From: Flavobacteriales bacterium
GTDB lineage: Bacteria > Bacteroidota > Bacteroidia > Flavobacteriales_F > PHOS-HE28
Reading direction: 5' to 3'
Assembly: GCA_016717305.1 (NCBI GenBank)
Contig: JADKFY010000001.1
Location: forward strand, 248,001-312,000
Length of the DNA: 64,000 nucleotides
Shown here: in pieces, positions 8,263 through 14,466 of the stretch
Layout: every line of letters starts with the position of its first letter
Position numbering within the stretch: position 1 is the stretch's first letter
Made by a program: the position numbers and the translations under genes
The notes under the pieces: generated by a model
Told to the model about the DNA's origin: nothing
Databases searched by the model: none
Seen by the model: only the letters and a program-made list of their open reading frames with translations

Positions 8263-8994
8263 CTAGGCAGTTGCCGTCAATTCTTTCTCCAGTGCCACTG
8301 CACGCGGGAACAAGATGTTGTTCTCCAAATGGATGTGCCGATGCAGGTCCTGTTCAAATTCATTGAGGAAGCGGAACGCGGCGTTGTACGTTGCGCAACC
8401 ATCGGACGGCATGGTGTAGTTGTTGGTGAGCTTCACGATGCGGCGAAAACGTTCACCCTCGGCATCGTGGTCCTCCATCATCATGTGTACCGGGTTGTCC
8501 ACTGTACCGAAGTGCGGGGTGGGAGGTACGGTCCCTTCCTTCTTGGCTTTTTCCAATTGCTTGATGAAAGGGAACAGCACGAGTTCCTCCTTCTTCATGT
8601 GGACCGCCATGGCACCCGCGCATTCATTGAATTCGCGCGCGATGTCGAACAATTCCGGATGGCGATCGCCGTGTACTTTACACAGCTTCTCCAAATATTG
8701 TTGCAGCACCGGCACGCGTTGGTTCACGTAGCCATGATGCACGCGTTCGATGTGATCGGCCAGTTTCGCGAGCGCCCACGTCTTCGGATCGTCGCCTGTT
8801 GATGCATCGTGCGATAGCGCATCCATGATCTCCTTCTCCAAGGTGGCGGGATCGATGTTCTTCTGCTTGCAAACATCTTCAACGCTGCGGCCTCCACGGC
8901 AGCAGAAGTCGATGCCATGGGTTGTGAATACCGCAGCGGCGCGGTAATCGTCGGCCACGATGGAGCCGATCGTTCTGTCTTTGCTGATGTTCAT
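8263..8994 (-). CDS. ric: Iron-sulfur cluster repair di-iron protein (RIC / ScdA / YtfE)
   Basis: A 243-residue cytoplasmic di-iron protein that repairs iron-sulfur centres damaged by nitric oxide or oxidative stress. The N-terminal ScdA_N domain has the GIDFCCRGG motif (Cys31-Cys32). The C-terminal hemerythrin-like domain shows the iron-ligand histidines and acids in HIERVHHGY, MAVHMKKEE, MMEDHDAEGE and HRHIHLENNILFP. Length and layout match the family. It lies 78 bases after the hemoglobin gene on the same strand and is the last gene of the Rrf2/oxidase cluster, which supports an NO-defence role for the whole group. The spacing allows its own promoter. Confidence 0.92.
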   Translation of the reverse strand: MNISKDRTIGSIVADDYRAAAVFTTHGIDFCCRGGRSVEDVCKQKNIDPATLEKEIMDALSHDASTGDDPKTWALAKLADHIERVHHGYVNQRVPVLQQYLEKLCKVHGDRHPELFDIAREFNECAGAMAVHMKKEELVLFPFIKQLEKAKKEGTVPPTPHFGTVDNPVHMMMEDHDAEGERFRRIVKLTNNYTMPSDGCATYNAAFRFLNEFEQDLHRHIHLENNILFPRAVALEKELTATA

Positions 8995-9072
8995 TGGAGC
9001 GTGTTTATTTGGTTCTTGTGGGTCACCTTCACGAATACGGTGATCAAATTTTGGGTTGTTGTGCCACGCACA

Positions 9073-9468
9073 TCACTGAATGAATTTCTCCGGTTCGTCC
9101 CGGATAAGGTTGATGCGCGAGATGAACATTTCCGCCATACGAACGGCGTTCATATGGGCAAGGTCGGCAACTGGTCCGGCGAACAATTCATCCACTGTTC
9201 CGTGGAACAATGAAAGCCAACGATCAAAATGCTTTTGCTCCAAGGGCATGGTTGCATGCGGGCGAAATGGTGCGCCGGTATACGATCCCTCGTGGATCAA
9301 TACCGTGCCCCAGAAGCGGTACATCTTGGCCAAATGCGCCGGCCAACGATCTCCGATCACGCCGTTGAAGATCCCGCCGAGCAAAGGGTCCACGCGCACT
9401 TTGTCGTAGAAGGTATCCACCATTTGGCGGATGTGTTCGGGTGTTGTGATATCGGGTTTGATGATCAT
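9073..9468 (-). CDS. Group III truncated hemoglobin
   Basis: A 131-residue globin of the short 2-on-2 type. The pattern FYDKVRVDPLLGGIFN, then MYRFWGTVLIHEGSY, then LEQKHFDRWLSLFHGTVDELF contains the proximal heme histidine region as found in group III truncated hemoglobins. Proteins of this class bind oxygen and NO, and some have been linked to microaerobic or nitrosative stress. The longer in-frame ORF upstream lies inside the preceding gene, so I start at MIIKPDITT, whose ATG overlaps the preceding stop by four bases. Its position between oxidase genes and RIC fits NO handling. Confidence 0.88.
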   Translation of the reverse strand: MIIKPDITTPEHIRQMVDTFYDKVRVDPLLGGIFNGVIGDRWPAHLAKMYRFWGTVLIHEGSYTGAPFRPHATMPLEQKHFDRWLSLFHGTVDELFAGPVADLAHMNAVRMAEMFISRINLIRDEPEKFIQ

Positions 9469-9872
9469 GAAGCGGGTTCCCAAAAGAGCGTGAAGTAGAA
9501 TGCCGCGAAACCAACGAAGCCGATCAACAAGACCCAAACCCACGCCGGGATCGCCTTCGGAGTTTCAGAACCGGTGATCATGAACACATCATTGCGTTCA
9601 CTGCCATAAGCATTGATGGTGATCGGGATCCTGTCATCCACCACCTCGTTCGGCTTCAGGCCAAGTACGGTTATTGATGGGCCGTTGCGGACTTCGAAAG
9701 GGATCGTGCGTACACCCTCCACACCATTCGTGCTTCGTGCAACAATGCGCAAGGTGTGCGGCCCGTCCGGCAATTTGGTGGTGTCGAAGAGGAATTTCAC
9801 CGGTGGAGCGAACTCGGCGAATGGCGCAGGGTCCTCGTCCAAGAAGAGCTTGATGCTGCGATCTTCAGCCAT
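9465..9872 (-). CDS. Unknown Ig-like protein with C-terminal membrane helix
   Basis: A 135-residue protein I do not recognise. The first about 100 residues look like a beta-sandwich domain (LPDGPHTLRIVARSTNG and IPITINAYGS are typical Ig-like strands). A single hydrophobic helix (about 107-128, rich in Trp, Val and Phe) ends the chain. No N-terminal signal peptide is visible, so the topology is unusual. The gene overlaps both neighbours (8 bases upstream, 4 downstream) and sits inside the oxidase operon, so it may be an assembly factor or accessory subunit of the terminal oxidase. No catalytic residues or heme motif are seen. Confidence 0.65.
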   Translation of the reverse strand: MAEDRSIKLFLDEDPAPFAEFAPPVKFLFDTTKLPDGPHTLRIVARSTNGVEGVRTIPFEVRNGPSITVLGLKPNEVVDDRIPITINAYGSERNDVFMITGSETPKAIPAWVWVLLIGFVGFAAFYFTLFWEPAS

Positions 9873-10137
9873 GGTACGGCAAGGTGTTGTTCAAAATGGT
9901 TCGCTTGATGTGATCCGCGTTCTTTTCATTCGGCTTCACCAGGAATTTCACTGCCAGGATAAACGTGATCACGACAACGACCGCCGAGACCCAGATGATG
10001 GGCATGTCCCATTCACCCTGCGGTCCGGTACCGTGCGTAATGCCCTTCAGCAATTTTGGTTGTTGATTCTGGCATGCATCACACGCCCACGTGGCCAGTA
10101 CGAAAAGTTGGAGCCCGATGGTGAGTAATGCTCTCAT
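9865..10137 (-). CDS. Unknown small membrane protein with CxxC motif
   Basis: A 90-residue protein I do not recognise. It has an N-terminal hydrophobic signal or anchor segment ending in a CDAC motif (residues 19-22), a short polar stretch, then a second hydrophobic helix (about 46-66) and a charged tail. The CxxC could bind metal or act as a redox disulfide; it is not a heme motif because no His follows. It overlaps the diheme cytochrome gene by four bases and the Ig-like gene by eight. Tight packing suggests a subunit or maturation factor of the neighbouring oxidase, possibly analogous to CcoQ/CcoH/CcoS, but no homology is visible. Confidence 0.62.
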   Translation of the reverse strand: MRALLTIGLQLFVLATWACDACQNQQPKLLKGITHGTGPQGEWDMPIIWVSAVVVVITFILAVKFLVKPNEKNADHIKRTILNNTLPYHG

Positions 10138-11153
10138 TGTCCCAAAGCGGTTTCAGGTGAAACGGTGAAGCGTATCCCTTTCACCACATCTTCCGTGGTC
10201 GCAGGTGCTTCGTTGCCAAAGCTGGACCGCACGTGGTTCACCACCGCTGTGATCTGGGCATCCGTGAGGTTCTCAGCTTGCCCCGGCATAACACCATAAT
10301 CCGCACGAGCATCGTACCCGCCGAGCACGATGGTGATCATCGGTGTCGGATCCTTGTCGTTCACGATGGTGCTACCGGCCAAAGGAGGGAACGCACCGGC
10401 CAGTCCTTTGCCATCGGCTTGGTGACAAGCGGCACATACCTGGGAGAAGATCGCACTGCCATCGGGCAAGGCATCGGCGTCGGTCATCTTCACGGCTTTA
10501 CCATCGGCATTCGGTGAAGGGAGGAATTTGCCGGGTTCAACACCGGTGGGCAACGGTGCTTGTTTCAACGAGATCAGGTAGGCCACCAGATCGTTCATCT
10601 CCGGAGTGGCGATCACCTTTCGGCCAGCACCACCCAACCGGTCGGCGGGGATCGGCACAACTACATCACCCGCTTTCACGTTGGCGGAATCCACTTCCTC
10701 GAAGAGCCAACCGTAGCGCGGCATGATGGAACCCTTCACCACCATACGCGGATCATACAGATGCAACAGGTGCCATTGCGCGCCGGGTTGTCGTTGTCCA
10801 ATGTTCGTCAGGTCCGGGCCAGTCCGTTCACTGCCCAACAACGATGGGGATTGCTGCCAAATGTTCAGCCGTTCCTTGCTGTAATGGTAGTCGCTCGGTA
10901 CCGATGGACGTGACCCCCAAGTTTTGTCCATCTCAATGTTGCGCACCTGTTGCGTGTGGCACGCCATGCAGCCTTCGGAAACGTACACGGCCAAGCCGCG
11001 TCGTTGTGCATCGGTCATCTTCGGCATGTCCGGCAGCGGATCGGTGTGCTGCATGCGGTTGGCAGGTGCTACCGCGATGCCCGTGCTCAGGACCACGAAC
11101 ACTACCAAGGCGACATTCACCAAACTCGCGTGATCCTTGTGGAAATTGATCAT
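10134..11153 (-). CDS. CcoO-CcoP-like diheme cytochrome c of a cbb3-type oxidase
   Basis: A 339-residue membrane-anchored cytochrome. One N-terminal helix is followed by a CcoO-like domain. That domain contains EGCMACHTQQVRN, then LLGSERTGPDLTNIG, then QWHLLHLYDPR and GSIMPRYGWL, which follow CcoO closely, including the likely Met axial ligand. A second class I cytochrome domain follows, with CAACHQADGKGL and a C-terminal DAQITAVVNHVRS helix. So CcoO and one CcoP-type heme domain are fused in a single chain. It passes electrons to the CcoN-like subunit encoded just upstream. The start overlaps the CcoN stop (ATGA); the longer ORF would lie inside that gene and is rejected. Confidence 0.85.
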   Translation of the reverse strand: MINFHKDHASLVNVALVVFVVLSTGIAVAPANRMQHTDPLPDMPKMTDAQRRGLAVYVSEGCMACHTQQVRNIEMDKTWGSRPSVPSDYHYSKERLNIWQQSPSLLGSERTGPDLTNIGQRQPGAQWHLLHLYDPRMVVKGSIMPRYGWLFEEVDSANVKAGDVVVPIPADRLGGAGRKVIATPEMNDLVAYLISLKQAPLPTGVEPGKFLPSPNADGKAVKMTDADALPDGSAIFSQVCAACHQADGKGLAGAFPPLAGSTIVNDKDPTPMITIVLGGYDARADYGVMPGQAENLTDAQITAVVNHVRSSFGNEAPATTEDVVKGIRFTVSPETALGQ

Positions 11154-12982
11154 GGGGTTACAGGTGTGGGTAGATGAGCAGGCTCCGGTGTGGCCGTGGA
11201 GCTTCGTGACATGGTGTAGAAATTCCAAGCGAAGATCAAGTGTGAGATGAACATGAGCGTTCCACCGATCGCACGCCAGGTCCAATAGCCGCGGGTATTC
11301 ACCACTGTCTCGATAAAGGGTACGCCTTCGATCCAAGCCATACCCTTCGCCGTGCCGCCTGCCATGAGCGATACCGTGTAGGCGAAGAGACCGATGAAGG
11401 CTAACCAGAAGTGCGCCCCAACGAGCATCTGCGATGGTTCACGCCCGGTGATCTTCGGAACGATCGCGTAGATGCAGGCCCACATGATGAAGGTGATGAT
11501 GCCGTACATCGTCATGTGCGAATGGGCGACGTTGAAATCGGTGAAGTGCCACACGTGGTTGGTGAACCGGAAGGCCTGCAAACTGCCTTGCGAACTGCCC
11601 ACGAAGTAGTAGATAACGCCCACCAAGAAGAAGGGAAGGACATAGCTGCGGCCGATCGCGCTCCAACTGCCGCGCATGGTCATCAGGAAGTTGGTGCTGC
11701 CCGCGATCACCGGAATGAACATGCCCACGCTGAACACGATGGCGACCGTTTGCATCCACCACGGCAAAGGGGAGAACACGAAGTGGTGCGTGCCGATCAA
11801 CGTATAGAACAGCATCTGCGTCCAGAACGCCAACACGCCCAGTGAATAGGAGTAGATCGGTTTGTTCAGCGCGGAAGGAAGGTAGTAGTAGATAAGGCCC
11901 AGCGTAAAGGTCATGAACCACATGCCCACGCCTTGGTGCATGTAGTAGCCTTGGATGATCGTCTCGCCAAGGCCGTTCTGGTACCAGGGCAGGTACCCGA
12001 TCGTGGCCAGCACGATGGTCCAGACCAACGATGCGAGGATGTACCAATTGCTCACGTAGATCTCCGGGATCTTGCGTCGCTTGACCGTAGCGTAGAAATT
12101 GCGGAAGGTGAGGATGAGCCCCAGTGCGAAGAGCAGGGAGACTGGCCAGATGTACTCGCGGTACTCACCGCCTCCGTTGTTGATGCCGGCCATCAGGCAC
12201 AGGTTACCGATAACCACGGACAGGTTGATCAGCCACCACGCGCGCCACGCGTTCTTGTAATTGTGGATCACCGTGTTCGATGTTCGCGCGATCACGAAGT
12301 AGCCCAGGCCGATCATGGCCAGCGAGGCCCAACCCCAGAACACGGTGTTGGTATGCACGGGGCGTAATCTCCCGAAGGACAACCAGGATACTTCGTCCAG
12401 GTCCGGCCACACGAATTTCATGCCCAGGTATTGACCGACCAAGGTGCCGAAGACCAACCAACACGTTGCCGCTCCCAGATACCACAATACGATCTTCCTT
12501 AGTTCCGGCGGTGTATCCAACCGCGTGCCCGAATAGATCTTCTCATCGACCAACGGATTCTCCGGCTCGCTGGTGGAACGGGTGATCAACGCACGATCGT
12601 CGAACGCAGGCCCAATGCCGCCCAGCTCGTTGCCGCTCAGTTTGAACAGGAGGGCGGTTCTTCTGCGGTGTTGGACCTCGCTCAGCTGCTCGGGTGCCAT
12701 GTCCATCAGAACCTCGTCCGGAATGGGAACGGCGTGTGCCCTTCGCAGCTTGCTCGCTTTCAGGATCCGGTCCACCTTGGCGGAAATGATCAGCATCGCC
12801 ACGAACATCACCACAACAAGCAAGAGCATAGTGCCCAAAACCCCGGGGCTGGTCAACCAACCATCCGTCTTTGTTGTTTGTGCCATGCACATGGACGTTG
12901 ACAAGAGCATTGTGCCGGTCAATGGCCATCGAAGCCGCTTAGTATTCGGATAAAAATGTCCGATAATGGAGCGTGGGTTCAT
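11150..12982 (-). CDS. CcoN-like heme-copper oxidase subunit I (cbb3 lineage, possible NO reductase)
   Basis: A 610-residue membrane protein with an N-terminal extension of about 160 residues holding one extra helix, followed by a heme-copper oxidase core. Visible ligands are His210 (low-spin heme b), His349, His399 and His400 (CuB), His487 (high-spin heme) and His489 (low-spin heme). Tyr393 occupies the position of the cross-linked Tyr of cbb3 oxidases. The spacing from His349 to His489 equals that of Pseudomonas stutzeri CcoN exactly, as I recall it (offset 142). Two features differ: Gln465 replaces the conserved Glu323, and the heme-ligand loop reads NVAHSHM rather than IGHVH, resembling NO reductases. 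The operon context (Rrf2, hemoglobin, RIC) fits either microaerobic respiration or NO reduction. Confidence 0.84.
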   Translation of the reverse strand: MNPRSIIGHFYPNTKRLRWPLTGTMLLSTSMCMAQTTKTDGWLTSPGVLGTMLLLVVVMFVAMLIISAKVDRILKASKLRRAHAVPIPDEVLMDMAPEQLSEVQHRRRTALLFKLSGNELGGIGPAFDDRALITRSTSEPENPLVDEKIYSGTRLDTPPELRKIVLWYLGAATCWLVFGTLVGQYLGMKFVWPDLDEVSWLSFGRLRPVHTNTVFWGWASLAMIGLGYFVIARTSNTVIHNYKNAWRAWWLINLSVVIGNLCLMAGINNGGGEYREYIWPVSLLFALGLILTFRNFYATVKRRKIPEIYVSNWYILASLVWTIVLATIGYLPWYQNGLGETIIQGYYMHQGVGMWFMTFTLGLIYYYLPSALNKPIYSYSLGVLAFWTQMLFYTLIGTHHFVFSPLPWWMQTVAIVFSVGMFIPVIAGSTNFLMTMRGSWSAIGRSYVLPFFLVGVIYYFVGSSQGSLQAFRFTNHVWHFTDFNVAHSHMTMYGIITFIMWACIYAIVPKITGREPSQMLVGAHFWLAFIGLFAYTVSLMAGGTAKGMAWIEGVPFIETVVNTRGYWTWRAIGGTLMFISHLIFAWNFYTMSRSSTATPEPAHLPTPVTP

Positions 12983-13413
12983 CGTTTGATGTACGTTGTA
13001 CCGTCCGTCAGGCCGAGAGTAATATCATGGATGGTCGTGTTCTCCAGGGTGCGGAACAGCTCGTCCCGGATCTTTGCGAACTGGTCGTGCAAAGGGCATG
13101 GCTTTTTGGAATTGCAAGAGCGCAAACCCATCGCACAACTCTTGAACACGCTATCCCCATCGATCGCCTTTACAATACTGATCAGCTTTACTTTCCGTGC
13201 TTGCAACGGCGCTAGGTCGAAGCCGCCACGCGGTCCCTTGAAGGAGAGAATGATATCCGCCTTCGCCAGCTCCTGGAGTACTTTGGCAGTGAAAGCAGGT
13301 GGAGCATCGGTTTTCTCCGCGATCTCCTTCAAGCTCAATCGTTCACCAGCGGCACTGGCCGAAGCGATCACCGTCGCTGCCCTGAAAGCATATTCGCAGG
13401 CCTTGGAGAACAT
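12979..13413 (-). CDS. Rrf2 family regulator (NsrR/IscR-like)
   Basis: A 144-residue winged-helix regulator. The N-terminus MFSKACEYAFRA and the RLSLKEIAEKTDAPPAF recognition region are typical of Rrf2. Three cysteines (Cys93, Cys100, Cys106) lie in the cluster position of NsrR and IscR, with spacings of 6 and 5 residues, so it should hold an iron-sulfur cluster and could sense NO or iron-sulfur status. It is the first gene of the oxidase/hemoglobin/RIC operon; its stop overlaps the oxidase start by four bases. Together with RIC, this makes an NsrR-like role the best guess. A perfect -7 element sits only seven bases before the ATG. Confidence 0.88.
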   Translation of the reverse strand: MFSKACEYAFRAATVIASASAAGERLSLKEIAEKTDAPPAFTAKVLQELAKADIILSFKGPRGGFDLAPLQARKVKLISIVKAIDGDSVFKSCAMGLRSCNSKKPCPLHDQFAKIRDELFRTLENTTIHDITLGLTDGTTYIKR

Positions 13414-13420
13414 AAGGTCG

Positions 13421-13428
13421 CAAATGTA
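13421..13428 (-). promoter_or_regulatory. Candidate -7 element of the Rrf2/oxidase operon
   Basis: On the minus strand this reads TACATTTG, an exact match to TAnnTTTG. It ends eight bases from the start codon of the Rrf2 gene, so the transcript would have almost no leader. An oligo-T tract lies 13 bases further upstream. A -33 TTG is seen at roughly 24 bases, a little further away than ideal. Confidence 0.5.
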
Positions 13429-13553
13429 GTGCTTTTCGATCTAAAAAAAAGACAACGGTGTCCGAAATATGCTAAATTGATACTTGTCAGGGATCGATCT
13501 GCTTATCAGACCTACCTTTCCATTCTACCAACCTCACCTTTGAAGGATCCAAC

Positions 13554-13949
13554 ATGAACACCACGAAAGAGAAGCAAGTCCACATCAGTGATCTCCACAG
13601 TGACCACACGCTCTGGATCACTACCCTCGATTTCTGCAAGCAGGAGATCACCATCCTTGAGCACCGGATGGAAGAGATCGCCAAGCGGAACACGGGACAA
13701 GAGGTAATGGCCGAACTGGAGCATTTCCAGAACCAGTACATCCGGCAGAATGAGGTGATCGACGAGTTGCGCCACGAACTGAAGGTGCATGAGAACGCAT
13801 TGGGCGCCATGGCCAAGGACCATCCGGTCGCGATCGATCATAAACTGTTCACCGACCACACGGGGCACCGCGAGGAAATGGCGACGTTCGAAAAGCTCTA
13901 TCGCGAACTGAAGGCCGAATTCATGCAGTGGCTGGTGAAGCGGATGTGA
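13554..13949 (+). CDS. Unknown coiled-coil protein
   Basis: A 131-residue, highly charged and His/Glu-rich protein with no signal peptide. Most of it is predicted-looking heptad helix (for example ITILEHRMEEIAKR, VIDELRHELKVHENAL and TFEKLYRELKAEFMQW), so it is probably a long helical hairpin or bundle. It contains 11 histidines, several in His-Glu pairs, and might bind metal. I do not recognise the family. It is divergent from the Rrf2 operon with 140 bases between, so it could share the regulatory region. Codon use looks normal for the window. Confidence 0.68.
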   Translation: MNTTKEKQVHISDLHSDHTLWITTLDFCKQEITILEHRMEEIAKRNTGQEVMAELEHFQNQYIRQNEVIDELRHELKVHENALGAMAKDHPVAIDHKLFTDHTGHREEMATFEKLYRELKAEFMQWLVKRM

Positions 13950-14402
13950 GGTGTGCGGTGGACGGGACTGAAGGCAACTTGCGGGTATGCATTGGTCGTA
14001 ATGCAAGCATCCACAATATCCAGTCCCGACCCAAAGCAATAAGGCCTTCAGCGATCTGCAAATTGTGCAGTTCTGCACATGTGGGAGAGGGATCGTTATT
14101 TTATCATCGGAGTGCCCGTACCTGCGTTTTCGTTCATGATGCGGTCATAGCCCGATCGGACACTGGGTGCGGTCTGTGCGGGCATACCCTGTTCCTTCTT
14201 GGATGCGACCGGGTGCTTGTGCCGCGCGGTTGGCCCCGTGGGTTGTACCATCGATCAGCTATTGATCTGGTTCAATCGGGGATGGTGACCAGATGATCAC
14301 TTGAGCCGAAGCGAAACCTTGATCGCCACTATTCTTTGTGAAGTCCTACCCGAAGGCCGAGCACTGATCAATAACTCGGAAGGTCAAGGTCCATCGACTG
14401 TA
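13950..14402. other. Noncoding stretch
   Basis: About 450 bases without a convincing gene. A 122-codon frame exists but has low-complexity, Cys/Arg-rich translation unlike real proteins here. A 14-base palindrome (GTGCAG-TT-CTGCAC) lies at 14065-14078. Confidence 0.55.
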
Positions 14403-14444
14403 TGAACAAAAAGAAGGGGCCGCCTCTTTCGAGACAGCCCCTTG
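14403..14444 (-). terminator. Rho-independent terminator
   Basis: On the minus strand AAGGGGC pairs with GCCCCTT around a 16-base loop and is followed by CTTTTTGTT. It lies 23 bases after the stop of the T9SS repeat protein and should end that transcript. Confidence 0.8.
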
Positions 14445-14466
14445 ATCTTGTGTTTTGCGTATTGCA

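Noticed and set aside
9490..9543. Upstream start of the truncated hemoglobin at 9543
   Set aside because: It would run inside the Ig-like gene; the ATG at 9468 matches the family start and overlaps the stop.
11154..11336. Longer N-terminus of the diheme cytochrome
   Set aside because: It lies inside the oxidase gene, is not signal-like, and the ATG at 11153 overlaps the oxidase stop in the usual four-base way.
14065..14078. Palindrome GTGCAGTTCTGCAC as an operator
   Set aside because: It is in a noncoding gap with no promoter or gene start next to it.
13928..14296. 122-codon plus-strand ORF after the coiled-coil gene
   Set aside because: Cys/Arg/Gly-rich translation without domain or signal, and overlaps the real gene's end.
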